From positions 310,001 to 374,000 of the forward strand of contig CATOSD010000001.1 of NCBI GenBank assembly GCA_951812395.1: a stretch of DNA of 64,000 nt, read 5' to 3'. Both the position numbers and the translations under genes were made by a program. Every line of letters begins with the position of its first letter. Within the stretch, counting starts at the first letter, position 1. This document shows, in pieces, positions 42,139 to 51,206 of this stretch. The notes under the pieces are model-generated. The model was not told the origin of the DNA, did not search any database, and saw nothing but the letters and a program-made list of their open reading frames with translations. Source of the DNA: an uncultured Dehalococcoidia bacterium. Lineage in GTDB: Bacteria > Chloroflexota > Dehalococcoidia > Lucifugimonadales > CATOSD01.

Positions 42139-44772
42139 ATGCCCGGCCGCGAGACCAAAACCTCGCATCAGCCCTCCACGCACGGCCTGGGGAGCCTGGT
42201 GGCCTTGACCTGTGCCTTAACCCTCCTGCTCTCCGCCTGCGGCGGGGGCATTCCCCTACCCAGCGTGGACAACCCCCTCTCCACCTCCGAGAGGGAGGCC
42301 CTCGTCGCCTTCTACCACTCCGCCGGTGGCCCGGACTGGCGGGACAACACCGGTTGGCTGGAAGGAGACCCGATAGGCGACGAGGTGAAGGACCCGGAGG
42401 GCGAAAGCGCTTTCGTGAACCCTGACGTGGACTGGTATGGAGTCCTGATCAACAGCTATACCCGGGTGGCCTTCAGGCCGGGCGGCGGCGGCAACTCTTA
42501 TCAAGTTCCCTTTGTCGGCGGGTTGCAGCTTCCCGCCAACGGCCTCACCGGTGAGATATCCCCAAAGCTGCCCGGCCTCGATAACCTCAGGCGCCTGGAC
42601 CTACGAGGGAACCGGTTGACCGGCCAGATACCCCCCGAACTGGGCCGGATGGACAAGCTGACCCATCTGTACCTGAGCGGCAACCAACTGACCGGCGAAA
42701 TACCCTCCGAATTGGGGGACATGGATGGGCTGTATTATCTCAGCCTCGCCAACAACCAACTGACCGGCGAGATACCGCCGGAACTGGCCGACCTCGGCCC
42801 CATCCTGAGAGAGTTGAACCTCCGCGGCAACCAGTTGACCGGGGAGATACCTATCGAGTTGGGCAGCATTCGCGACCTGGTAACCCTGGACCTGCGGGGC
42901 AACGAACTGACCGGGGAGATACCTTCCGAACTGGGTGGGTTCCGCCAACTAAACCGGCTGTACCTGGGAGGCAACCAGTTTACCGGGTGTATCCCCGGCG
43001 AATTGGAAAGGATTCCCGTAAACGACTTCCTGCTGCTGGACCTGCCCATGTGCGACTCAGGCGCTCTCCCGAGCGACGAGATCAGACAGGCCTTGGTAGC
43101 CCTCTACCGCTCCGCCGGCGGAGACGACTGGCACGACAACACCAATTGGGGAAACATCAACAACATCAGATGGTACGGCGCCAGTAACCGGGGCGCCCGC
43201 AACCCTCGCCTGGTGACGATGCTCCGGCTCCCGGCGAACAACCTGACCGGCGAGTTGCCCCCGGAGTTGGGCAGCATCGTTTCGTTGAGCGTCCTCGACC
43301 TCAGCGAGAACAACCTGACCGGGCGGATTCCCCCCGAACTGGGCAACCTGGACGGACTGGTCTCCCTGCGTCTCGGCGAAAACCGGTTTACGGGTTGCAT
43401 TCCAGCCAGTTTGCACGCGGTTTCCGATAACGACCTCTTGAAGCTGGGCCTGCCCTACTGCGCCCTGCTGGACCTCTACAGGGCCACCGGCGGCGATGAC
43501 TGGCACGACAACACCAATTGGTTGACCAACCAGCCGATGGCTATGTGGTCCGGCCTCGGTGTCGGCCGCCAATCTGACCCCGACGATGGCATCGTCACAG
43601 GGATCCGACTCCCGGACAACAACCTGACCGGCGCAATACCCCCGGAGCTCGGCGAGTTTGCCGGAACGAACGTACTGGACCTGAGCGGGAACAACCTGAC
43701 CGGCGAGATTCCTTCCGAACTGAGAATGCTCTTCCTGATAGCGGACTCTTTTGACCTGTCGGACAATCAATTGTCGGGCCCGATACCCGACGACTTCTGG
43801 ACCATTCACGGCCACGGCCCTCAAACCCTGAACTTGTCGAATAACCAGTTGTCCGGCGAGATACCCCCCGAACTCGGGGGCATGCGCAGCCTGCAAGTAC
43901 TGGACCTGTCGAACAACCAATTGTCCGGCGAGATACCCCCCGAACTCGGTGACAGATCGGTCCTGAGCTTCCTGCGCCTCGGCGGGAACCGGTTCACCGG
44001 TTGCATTCCGCCTACTTTACGGCGCGTGAAATCCAACGACCTATCAGAACTTGGCCTGCCCTTCTGCGGCGATGAATTCCCCGCCTCCGAAGAGGGCGAA
44101 TCGGCGCTGCTGGCCCTCTACAACGCCACCGGCGGCGATGACTGGTACAACAACACCGGCTGGTTGACCGACCAGCCGATAGGAAAATGGTTCGGCGTCC
44201 ATAGGGCCATTAACAGTAGGGCCGTCGGAAGGCTCCTACTCCCTGACAACAACCTGACCGGAGAAATACCCCCGGAGTTGGGCAGCCTCGGCAGCATCAG
44301 AGTCCTGAACCTCAGCGGAAACAACTTGTCCGGCGAGATACCCTCCGAACTGTGGGACATCTCCTCATTTCATACACTGGACCTGTCGGGCAATCAATTG
44401 GCCGGCGAGATACCCTCCGAACTGTGGGACATCTCCTCATTTCATACACTGGACCTGTCGGGCAATCAATTGGCTGGCGAGATACCCCCTGAACTAGGCA
44501 GCATCCAAAGTATCCAGGAGCTGGTCCTATCGGCCAATCAATTATCCGGCGAGATTCCCCCCGAACTGGGCCACCTCCAAAATAGCGGACTACGCGTCCT
44601 GCGCCTGGACCGGAACAACCTGAACGGCGAAATTCCCCCCGAACTCGGGGACATCCGCACTCTGGACACCCTGAGTATCCGCGGGAACCATTTCACCGGG
44701 TGCATTCCCCGTGCTTTGAGGCGCGTGAAAGCCAACGACTTCCATGAGCAGGACCTGCCCTTCTGCGAGTAA
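42139..44772 (+). CDS. Large plant-type LRR lipoprotein
   Basis: An 877-residue predicted lipoprotein (signal peptide ending LTLLLSACGGG). Four cassettes follow, each opening with the bacterial LRR cap (ALVAFYHSAGGPDW, ALVALYRSAGGDDW, ALLDLYRATGGDDW, ALLALYNATGGDDW) and holding several plant-type repeats of the form L..LDLSGN.L.GEIP.ELG. Most cassettes end in a capping sequence FTGCIP..L..V..ND...L.LP.C. The cassette structure shows growth by internal duplication; a 72-bp unit is doubled exactly at 44330-44473. It is probably a surface binding or adhesion protein. It is intact, unlike the related gene at 22062. Confidence 0.85.
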   Translation: MPGRETKTSHQPSTHGLGSLVALTCALTLLLSACGGGIPLPSVDNPLSTSEREALVAFYHSAGGPDWRDNTGWLEGDPIGDEVKDPEGESAFVNPDVDWYGVLINSYTRVAFRPGGGGNSYQVPFVGGLQLPANGLTGEISPKLPGLDNLRRLDLRGNRLTGQIPPELGRMDKLTHLYLSGNQLTGEIPSELGDMDGLYYLSLANNQLTGEIPPELADLGPILRELNLRGNQLTGEIPIELGSIRDLVTLDLRGNELTGEIPSELGGFRQLNRLYLGGNQFTGCIPGELERIPVNDFLLLDLPMCDSGALPSDEIRQALVALYRSAGGDDWHDNTNWGNINNIRWYGASNRGARNPRLVTMLRLPANNLTGELPPELGSIVSLSVLDLSENNLTGRIPPELGNLDGLVSLRLGENRFTGCIPASLHAVSDNDLLKLGLPYCALLDLYRATGGDDWHDNTNWLTNQPMAMWSGLGVGRQSDPDDGIVTGIRLPDNNLTGAIPPELGEFAGTNVLDLSGNNLTGEIPSELRMLFLIADSFDLSDNQLSGPIPDDFWTIHGHGPQTLNLSNNQLSGEIPPELGGMRSLQVLDLSNNQLSGEIPPELGDRSVLSFLRLGGNRFTGCIPPTLRRVKSNDLSELGLPFCGDEFPASEEGESALLALYNATGGDDWYNNTGWLTDQPIGKWFGVHRAINSRAVGRLLLPDNNLTGEIPPELGSLGSIRVLNLSGNNLSGEIPSELWDISSFHTLDLSGNQLAGEIPSELWDISSFHTLDLSGNQLAGEIPPELGSIQSIQELVLSANQLSGEIPPELGHLQNSGLRVLRLDRNNLNGEIPPELGDIRTLDTLSIRGNHFTGCIPRALRRVKANDFHEQDLPFCE
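44330..44473 (+). repeat. Exact 72-bp tandem duplication inside the LRR gene
   Basis: Two copies of a 24-codon unit encoding one LRR (SELWDISSFHTLDLSGNQLAGEIP). The DNA copies appear identical, so the duplication is recent. Confidence 0.85.
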
Positions 44773-45044
44773 CAAAGCGGGCGCATACGGCTGTGCAGCC
44801 GGGATAAGCTGTCCGGCCGTGAGAAGAGGAGAGGCCCGGCAAGAGTGTGTGAGGATAACGTGAGCAGAATGAGCGACGACGAGAACAATGCCGGCACAAC
44901 TGAGCATCAACACATTACAACAACAATGACCTTCGCATTTGGGTTCAGGTTGGCGCTGTAGGAACCCTCAGTTGGGGGAAGACGCAGCCCTCCCTGGATT
45001 CGGGTACGCCACCTCGCACAACTATTCGTCCCATAGGAAGACCA

Positions 45045-45860
45045 ATGAGTGACTCAGTTTCAAAAGGCTCTTTTGCTCCACTACTCAGTTACCGGAAGCG
45101 TCAGTTTCCCGAAAGTGGACTTCACCATTACACGAGCTTCGACGCGGTGAAGGAGATTCTTGTCAGTCATACTCTGCACCTAACCCACGCAGCTTTCACT
45201 AGCGATCCGACAGAACTGAGGTATGGCCTTCAGATCATAGATGAAATGCGCAGGAACAAATCCGTAAAGGATGTCTCACTTACAGAAAAACTACTTCCCC
45301 TCATGTACTACCATTTCCAGCCGTACGTATTCTGCCTATCGGAGTCCGAGGACCTGCTTACCCAATGGGAAATGTACTCAGGTCGAAATGGCTGCTGTAT
45401 CACGTTCGATGATGGGATAACAGCACTGACCTCAAGTGGCTACGAAGGGTTGCGGTCTGTAATCTACAAAGAAGAAGAACAACTGAAGTATGCGAAATAT
45501 CTCAACCACGAACGACATAAACCTGAGCATCGAACACAGGGCAATGTTGATGTAAACGCGTGGTTCATGTTGAGTGTTGTGTTCTCAAAGAACCCTGTTT
45601 TCAGTCACGAGAACGAGTGGAGGATTGTGAACATCGTTCAACAGGAGTCCCGCGATAGTGTTAGCTGCAAAAGTGGCAGTCGGTTTCTGAAGCCTTATGT
45701 AAGAATATGTCATAAGCCACTTCCTGTTAAGAAGATCACAGTAGGACCAGCCGATGAACAGGATCGTCTAGTCCAATCTATAAAACATTTGACGAAGATG
45801 ACCGAATCTTACGAAAACGTCGTGATCAGGAAGTCAGCTATCGAAGTTTCCCCTTCGTAA
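45045..45860 (+). CDS. DUF2971-type protein
   Basis: A 271-residue soluble protein with the DUF2971 pattern: LHHYTSFDAVKEIL near the N terminus, THAAFTSDPTELRYGL, YVFCLSESEDLLTQWEMYSG, and near the end PVKKITVGPADEQ. The function of this family is unknown; members are often found in mobile or defence-like regions. The gene is less GC-rich than its neighbours, which suggests acquisition. The 272-bp gap upstream contains only a short shared tail sequence (44929-44961). Confidence 0.75.
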   Translation: MSDSVSKGSFAPLLSYRKRQFPESGLHHYTSFDAVKEILVSHTLHLTHAAFTSDPTELRYGLQIIDEMRRNKSVKDVSLTEKLLPLMYYHFQPYVFCLSESEDLLTQWEMYSGRNGCCITFDDGITALTSSGYEGLRSVIYKEEEQLKYAKYLNHERHKPEHRTQGNVDVNAWFMLSVVFSKNPVFSHENEWRIVNIVQQESRDSVSCKSGSRFLKPYVRICHKPLPVKKITVGPADEQDRLVQSIKHLTKMTESYENVVIRKSAIEVSPS

Positions 45861-45864
45861 AACG

Positions 45865-46260
45865 ATGATGGCAATACTCATTCGCGCTGAGGCCTACGGG
45901 ATCGCCTCGGACGGGGTACCGGATATGCCGACTGGTGATTACAACGTAGATCGGCTCTTGGGGATTGAAGGCTCATTCCGCCAGGATGAAACCTGGCTGC
46001 CTCAGGCGGTGGCCCGCTACGTGATATGGGCTGTCGGGAACTACGGTGAGATTTACGACCGCAACCTCGGCGTCATTGGCATCGTTCGCGAGAACGCCCG
46101 CGACGCCCTCTGGAATTCGGCGCCTTGCACGGACTGCCCCAAGGGCGGGCAGATGTATGCACCCGCCCTTGGAGCAAGGCCGCCACGGTCGATTGACCGG
46201 CGTGCGGCTACGACAATACTGAGTGTTCTTCGCGGCCCTGGCTTTTGGAAGTTCATTTGA
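45865..46260 (+). pseudogene. C-terminal fragment of a general amino-acid ABC binding protein (AapJ-like)
   Basis: The frame reads AEAYGIASDGVPDM, VDRLLGIEGSF, AVGNYGEIYDRNLG, ARDALWNSAPC and GGQMYAPALG. This is the order of the last 90 residues of AapJ/BztA-type periplasmic binding proteins. The N-terminal two thirds are missing and the end past residue 105 looks random. It starts four bases after the DUF2971 stop, so the joint was created by recombination. I recall the family pattern from memory, so the name is tentative. Confidence 0.55.
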
Positions 46261-46476
46261 GAGTTGGTAAGTGGTCAGGACGAGCCAACCAAGTGACCAG
46301 ACTGGCAATGTAGGCGAGTACTCAGGAGCCGGACATAAGTGGAGGGGCCGTTGCCATCGTCGCCTCTCGTGAGTGGCCGACAACGCCGCCAGACCGGAGA
46401 GATTCGAGACCCTTCATCCAGACGTTCGTTCTGGACCAGTAGTCAGGGTGTCGCGCCAACCCGTAGAGGCGAAGCG

Positions 46477-46725
46477 TTAGGCCGCCTCCAGCCAAAGGGA
46501 CTCCAGGCCCCGTAGAGTCACCCGGTTCCAGTAGCGCGGCTCTTCCACCAGCCGCAGGCTATCCAACCTGGACAGCAGCGCCTCAAAGCAATTTAACATC
46601 TCGTCCACAGCCTGCCGCACCTGATGCACCTGCCACTCTTCCAGTAGGGGATCGACAATCAGAGAAACGATGTTTGACCACTTGTTGAATTGCTCCCTGT
46701 CCTCCGGCAGGTCCAGGTTCAACAT
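46477..46725 (-). CDS. Small hypothetical protein, 82 residues
   Basis: ATG 46725 follows AGGTGAGC on the minus strand; the frame stays open upstream but there reads as Gly/Arg-rich non-coding sequence. The protein (MLNLDLPEDREQFNKW..WLEAA) is acidic and helical, with no signal peptide or membrane segment. No family recognised. Nothing on either side suggests an operon. Confidence 0.5.
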   Translation of the reverse strand: MLNLDLPEDREQFNKWSNIVSLIVDPLLEEWQVHQVRQAVDEMLNCFEALLSRLDSLRLVEEPRYWNRVTLRGLESLWLEAA

Positions 46726-47421
46726 GCTCACCTGTGAAATGTACCCGAACGGCCATCGACCTGCGTTAGCCACATTGCTTAGCCAACGTCGCCCGGGCGC
46801 CCCAACGCACACTCCGGCGGCGCCCCTTCGCCCAAACCCGACCCTTTCGCTCCCCGGCGCCCCGAAAAAACTGTCACTTTCCTGCGCCGCCCGTGCTCTG
46901 GCCCTGCCACCCAAACGTCCTACAGACGCTCAACCACGTCTCCACGGCTGCGCAGTTTCTCCCCACCAATCCGCCCCAATCCCACAATCTCGCCACCCCC
47001 TCTTGCAATATACGCACATACGTGCTACCCTCGCCCAGGCGAGGGACAGACCCCGCGGCCTGGAATCCCTACCCCCATTCGGGATTACGCCCCAGGCATC
47101 CGTAGGGGCGTCTAAGACAGGCCACTGGCGCCGACCCGCCCCCTGTCCCCTTCTGCCACGCGGCGCGACACTTTTGTCCAGAAATGCCACGCCAGGCATT
47201 ACAGATTGGCGCAGGTCCGCCGGCGCTCCCAGCTACGAACACAACAGAATGTCGCAGAAGTGAGCAGATTTCGCCTTGCCGCCTACGCGAGGGGAACCGC
47301 GCTGAGGGCATCCGGCAATCTGAGACTGCTCCAATCGACCAGCCAGTCTTGATCTGCATGTGAATGAACAATAGCATGACTCGTAGAGCCTCTGTTTGTG
47401 ACTCGAAAGGGGTTACACGAT
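46726..47421. other. C-rich gene-free stretch with a promoter-like element
   Basis: About 700 bases without a supported gene. TTGCAA (47003-47008), 17 bases, TACCCT (47026-47031) brackets the inverted repeat GCAC-N4-GTGC (47014-47025). The same layout and similar C-rich flanks occur at 60174-60202. The AATCCC/GGGATT hairpin near 47066-47088 could belong to a short RNA. Confidence 0.35.
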
Positions 47422-47685
47422 ATGGACCAACTGACGGTAAGAGGATTCGACGACGAACTGAGTTCCGTTATGCGCCGCCTCGCCAAGCGGGAGGGAATCT
47501 CCCTGAGTCAGGCTGCGTTGAGGCTGCTCAGGAAGGGCGCCGGGCTCGCTGATGGCAAGGGGAATCCGAACGCGATAGGACCCGCGTTAGACGATCTCTT
47601 CGGCGTATGGCGCCCCGATGAGGCAGAGAACTTCGATACTGCTCTTGAGATCTTCGAGACTGTAGACGAGTCAACGTGGACATGA
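47422..47685 (+). CDS. VapB-type antitoxin (ribbon-helix-helix-like)
   Basis: An 87-residue protein: MDQLTVRGFDDELSSVMRRLAKREGISLSQAALRLLRKGAG fits a ribbon-helix-helix/Phd-like DNA-binding head, followed by an acidic tail (DEAENFDTALEIFETVDESTW) suited to toxin binding. ATG 47422 is preferred over GTG 47398. The stop overlaps the toxin start (ATGA at 47682), the classic VapBC arrangement. Confidence 0.75.
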   Translation: MDQLTVRGFDDELSSVMRRLAKREGISLSQAALRLLRKGAGLADGKGNPNAIGPALDDLFGVWRPDEAENFDTALEIFETVDESTWT

Positions 47686-48079
47686 GAATTCTACTGGACT
47701 CCAACGCCTACTCTGCGTTCATGAGAGGCAACTACGAGGTGAGAGATCTGATACGAGCTGCTGAGGAGGTGCTGTTCTCGGCTGTAGTAGTAGGAGAGCA
47801 GCTGTTTGGCTTCCGGCAAGGGGGCACTACGGGCGGAACCTTGCGGAGCTTCGATCCTTCCTTAAACGTCCATACGTATCATTCGTTCCTGTTGGACCGG
47901 TTACGGCTGACCGCTACTCACGCGTAATGACTGCCCTGAAGGCGAAAGGAAACCCGATTCCGACAAACGACGTCTGGATAGCCGCCCACGCTTTGGAGAC
48001 CGGCGCAGACCTCGTGTCGGCCGACCGCCACTTCCAGCACGTGGAAGGAATAGCGTGGATCCGGGTTACGACTAGCTAA
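47682..48079 (+). pseudogene. VapC PIN-domain toxin broken by a one-base loss in a G run
   Basis: The frame from ATG 47682 gives MRILLDSNAYSAFMRG and SAVVVGEQLFGFRQGG, then leaves register at the G5 run 47820-47824. One additional G restores HYGRNLAELRSFLKRPYVSFV..NPIPTNDVWIAAHALETGADLVSADRHFQHV to TAA 48079. The restored 132-residue protein has all four PIN acidic residues (D in LLDSN, E in GEQ, D in TNDVW, D in SADRHF). As written, the toxin is inactive while the antitoxin is intact. Confidence 0.8.
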
Positions 48080-48250
48080 CGCCCCGATGAGGACAGCAGG
48101 CCGACGACACCGCCACCGCGAAGATCGAGTGGGGCTATACCGCCGAAAGCAGTTATGCTAACCTTTTTTCACTAGCTGACGTTGTATCAACTGAAAGGGG
48201 CGCTGTGCGCAGTGTCCCGAACCCAGGCGCACCCTGAGAGAAAGGCGACG

Positions 48251-48850
48251 ATGATGGCAGGCGCCGATGCCAACATTGACGTAGAAGCGCTGGTGAGTGG
48301 AGCCAAGGAAGGTGACGAGGCGTCGTTCGCCGCTCTCTATGAGCACTACTTCGACAGGATCTACCGCTACGTGAGCTTCAAGCTGCGTGATCCGGTCGAA
48401 GCTGAGGACGTTACCGGCGAGGTGTTTCTGAAGATGCTGGAGTCCATCCACTCCTTCAAGTGGCAGGGGTTCCCGTTCTCCTCGTGGCTCTTCAGAATCG
48501 CCCACAACCAGGTTGTGGACCACTTCAGGCGCAAGGACAAGAGGCCCTCCGTGTACCTCGACCAGGTGTCGCAGTCGGTGGGAGCCTACTCGTGGGACGT
48601 GGATGGCTTCATCGACCGCAAACTCACGCTCGGCGAGGTTTACGGCGCGATGGCCGACCTCACCGACCTTCAGCGCGAAGTGATAACGCTTCGCTTCGCC
48701 GGAGAGTTGTCCCTCGCGGAGACGGCCGAGGTAGTGGGCAGAAAGGCCAACGCGGTGAAGGCGCTTCAACACGCGGGCCTCAAGAAGCTGAGAAGCCTCA
48801 TGGAGAAGGAGCCCTCTTTTGCGGGGGCTCTCGGATGCGGCGAGGCGTGA
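48251..48850 (+). CDS. ECF-type RNA polymerase sigma factor
   Basis: A 199-residue sigma-70-family protein. Region 2 (ASFAALYEHYFDRIYRYVSFKLRDPVEAEDVTGEVFLKML, then FSSWLFRIAHNQVVDHFRRK) and region 4 (LTDLQREVITLRFAGELSLAETAEVVGRKANAVKALQHAGLKKL) are complete; there is no region 3. AAAGGCGACG precedes ATG 48251; the upstream frame to 48182 is less likely. The partner gene follows after two bases, so both are co-expressed. Confidence 0.9.
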   Translation: MMAGADANIDVEALVSGAKEGDEASFAALYEHYFDRIYRYVSFKLRDPVEAEDVTGEVFLKMLESIHSFKWQGFPFSSWLFRIAHNQVVDHFRRKDKRPSVYLDQVSQSVGAYSWDVDGFIDRKLTLGEVYGAMADLTDLQREVITLRFAGELSLAETAEVVGRKANAVKALQHAGLKKLRSLMEKEPSFAGALGCGEA

Positions 48851-48852
48851 CG

Positions 48853-49740
48853 ATGGGAGACATGGGCCGCGATTTCGACGATGTTCTGGACGAGTGCCTG
48901 GAGCGGTTGGCCTCCGGCGAGACCATCGCCGAGTGCTGCGCACGCTACCCTGCGCACGCCCTAGAGCTGGCGCCGCTGCTGCGGTCGGCTTCCGCCGTGC
49001 GCCAGACCGCCCGGGCAACGCCCCACCTGGCGCGTGCCCGCTCTCGCGGCTACGAGCGGTTGGCGCAGGCCCTCGCCCAGCGCGGCGCCGCCCCCACATC
49101 GGCCCCCTCCCTGTGGGAGCGGCTCGGCGCGATGCTCAGGACCCCGCTGGCCCGTCCCATCCTGGCCGCGTTCGCGGCCGTCCTGGTTGTGCTCTTTGCC
49201 GCGGGCGGCACTTCGGTCGCCGCCAGGGACAGCGTGCCCGGCGAGCCGCTCTACTGGGTGAAGACCACCCAGGAAAACCTCTCCCTGCGTATGCAGCGCG
49301 ACGACATGGGCCGCTCCGAGCAGCACGCCCGCATGGCCAACGAGCGCAGCAACGAGGTGCACACGCTCATAGAGAGAGGCAACCTGAACGAGGCCGAGAA
49401 CCTGATCCGCCGCTTGCGCGAGCACATCACGCAATCGGCGCACTACGCGGGCGTGGTGGTGGTGGTGAACCCCGTCGAGATGCCCAACACTGTTGTGGTT
49501 CACCTGTCCGCGAGACCGCAGCTCACGCCTCTGAGGACGCTCATGGACATCAGCGAGCAGCACAGGCACAGCCGCCGCCCGGCCACCCTCCAGTCGGCGC
49601 CGTCGGACCAGAGGCTGAGGGCCCAGATAGCTATTGGACGGTGCGAGCTGTGGTACGGGGTGTTCCACACCGCTCTCAACGGCGACGGCGGAGGGCGGCT
49701 GCTCTTCCGGGCGGTGGCCGGAAGCTCATTCGGGCCGTAG
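48853..49740 (+). CDS. Membrane protein with DUF5667-like domain, likely partner of the ECF sigma factor
   Basis: A 295-residue protein: cytoplasmic N-terminal part (about 1-95) with a helical DVLDECLERLASGETIAECCARYPAHALELAPLLRSA segment, one membrane helix (about 96-118, PILAAFAAVLVVLFAAGG), then an extracytoplasmic domain beginning DSVPGEPLYWVKTTQENLSLRM, the DUF5667 opening. Topology and position behind the sigma gene fit an anti-sigma or sensing role. No zinc HxxxCxxC motif is seen, so it is not a ZAS-type anti-sigma. Confidence 0.75.
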   Translation: MGDMGRDFDDVLDECLERLASGETIAECCARYPAHALELAPLLRSASAVRQTARATPHLARARSRGYERLAQALAQRGAAPTSAPSLWERLGAMLRTPLARPILAAFAAVLVVLFAAGGTSVAARDSVPGEPLYWVKTTQENLSLRMQRDDMGRSEQHARMANERSNEVHTLIERGNLNEAENLIRRLREHITQSAHYAGVVVVVNPVEMPNTVVVHLSARPQLTPLRTLMDISEQHRHSRRPATLQSAPSDQRLRAQIAIGRCELWYGVFHTALNGDGGGRLLFRAVAGSSFGP

Positions 49741-49754
49741 CCTCTTCCAAGTGT

Positions 49755-49790
49755 CCCTTCCCCCGCGCAGGGGGAAGGCTAGGATGGGGG
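49755..49790 (+). repeat. Dispersed palindromic repeat, copy in the sigma/glnA intergenic
   Basis: CCCTTCCCCC-GCGCA-GGGGGAAGG followed by CTAGGATGGGGG, with a perfect 9-bp stem, 14 bases after the anti-sigma stop. Confidence 0.8.
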
Positions 49791-49823
49791 ATGCCGCCAA
49801 TAGTCCCCCTTCCCACACACAAC

Positions 49824-49851
49824 GAGAGCCCCCGGAAGTCCGGGGGCTCTC
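49824..49851. terminator. Bidirectional terminator hairpin between the anti-sigma and glutamine synthetase genes
   Basis: GAGAGCCCCCGG-AAGT-CCGGGGGCTCTC, a perfect 12-bp stem with a four-base loop, 83 bases after the plus-strand stop and 26 bases after the minus-strand stop. It serves convergent genes; T runs are short on both sides. Confidence 0.75.
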
Positions 49852-49877
49852 TACTCTTCCAGCCTCTAGCGGAAGGG

Positions 49878-50903
49878 TTAGGAGGCGGCGCTGCAGACCG
49901 TGCTGAGGATCAGCTCGGTGACCTTGTAGGGGTCGCAGTTCGCGTTCGGCCGCCTGTCCTCGATGTAGCCCTTGCCGTCGCGGTGCACCTGCCACGGTAT
50001 CCGCACCGACGCGCCCCTGTCCGACACGCCGTACCGGTACTCGCGGTACGAGCACGTCTCGTGCAGCCCGGTCAGCCGCTCCTCGATGCGATCGCCGTAG
50101 TTCGCGATATGCAGATCGTGGTTGCGGCCCAGCGCCTCGGCGGCGTCGATGCAAGCCTCGTAGTTCTCACGCATCTGCCTCGTGGAGAAGTTGCAATGCG
50201 CGCCCGCGCCATTCCAGTCACCCTGCACCGGCTTGGGGTCCAGCCTCGCGGTGACGCCCTTGTTGGGCGAGTCGGAGATGTGCACGTCTTCGCCCACACG
50301 GTACAGCAGCCACCGGGCGACCCAGAGCTGGTCGGCCACCAGCGGAGCGCCGACCGGACCTATCTGGAACTCCCACTGAGAGGGCATGACCTCTGCGTTG
50401 ATGCCCGAAACCATCAAGCCCGCCTGCAGGCAGGCGTCGAGGTGTTTCTCGACGATGGGTCGACCAAACACCTCGTCGGAACCCACGCCGCAGTAGTAGC
50501 CGCCCTGCGGCGCCGGAAAGCCGTTGTCGGGCCAGCCCAGCGGCTTGATGCCGTCGAAGAAGGTGTACTCCTGCTCGATCCCAAACCATGTGTCGAAGTC
50601 ACCGAACTTCTCGGCCATCTCCGCGCACGCGGCGCGCGTGTTCGACGGATGCGGTGACATATCCGGCAGCAGCACCTCGCACATCGCGAGAACGTTGTCG
50701 CCGCCGCGTATCGGGTCCGGGCACACGAACACCGGGTTCAGCACGCAGTCCGAGTTTTCGCCGGGGGCCTGGTTGGTGCTGGAGCCGTCGAAACCCCATA
50801 CGGGAGGAGCCTCACCCTTCGGAACCACCTTGCCCTTGGAACGCATTTTTGCGGTGGGTTCCGCCCCGTCAATCCAGATGTATTCAGCCTTGTAGTAATC
50901 CAT
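49878..50903 (-). CDS. Glutamine synthetase, eukaryotic-like type II
   Basis: A 341-residue GSII enzyme (ammonia + glutamate + ATP to glutamine). Start ATG 50903 follows AGGAGGAGG. Landmarks: AEYIWIDG, PVWGFDGSSTNQAPG, NPVFVCPDPIRGG, WFGIEQEYTFFDG (metal Glu), INAEVMPSQWEFQIGP, GDWNGAGAHCNFST (GAGxH substrate loop), ASVRIPWQVHRDGKGYIEDRRPNANCDPY. The length is typical for GSII and about 100 residues shorter than bacterial GSI. There is no GSI adenylylation loop, so activity is probably set by transcription. Confidence 0.95.
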   Translation of the reverse strand: MDYYKAEYIWIDGAEPTAKMRSKGKVVPKGEAPPVWGFDGSSTNQAPGENSDCVLNPVFVCPDPIRGGDNVLAMCEVLLPDMSPHPSNTRAACAEMAEKFGDFDTWFGIEQEYTFFDGIKPLGWPDNGFPAPQGGYYCGVGSDEVFGRPIVEKHLDACLQAGLMVSGINAEVMPSQWEFQIGPVGAPLVADQLWVARWLLYRVGEDVHISDSPNKGVTARLDPKPVQGDWNGAGAHCNFSTRQMRENYEACIDAAEALGRNHDLHIANYGDRIEERLTGLHETCSYREYRYGVSDRGASVRIPWQVHRDGKGYIEDRRPNANCDPYKVTELILSTVCSAAS

Positions 50904-51146
50904 ATCCTCCTCCTGGGCGGCCCGCGCGCGCCCGCTCTGGCAAAGCAATTGACTACATTTATTATTGCACCAATGGGCATTTGTGCCAAGTGGTGACTTG
51001 CCATTTAGCCTGAATCAGTTTAGTCGGCGCCACCGGTCCGGGCGTATCCTGAAAGGAGTCAAAAGCTTCGGGAGTGGTCCGGACTGATCACAGAACTCGG
51101 CGTAACGCAGCAAAACACTGATAAAGTCTCGAATTGTTGACTTTGG

Positions 51147-51176
51147 TTGACATACCAAGTGGGTTTTGCTTAGTAT
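51147..51176 (+). promoter_or_regulatory. Promoter of the yihY-like gene
   Basis: TTGACA (51147-51152), 18 bases, TAGTAT (51171-51176), 30 bases before the start codon. It sits in the 303-bp divergent gap between the glutamine synthetase and yihY-like genes, which contains nothing else I can support. Confidence 0.55.
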
Positions 51177-51206
51177 CTTCGCACGTATTTTCCTTGGAGG
51201 GCAGGT

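Noticed and set aside
44330..44480. CRISPR-like direct repeats
   Set aside because: Repeats are contiguous codon units of the LRR gene with no spacers.
46670..47263. Plus-strand 197-codon frame in the C-rich stretch
   Set aside because: Composition is Pro/Arg/Ser-rich and random, with no ribosome-binding site or similarity; it also opposes the better supported small minus-strand gene.
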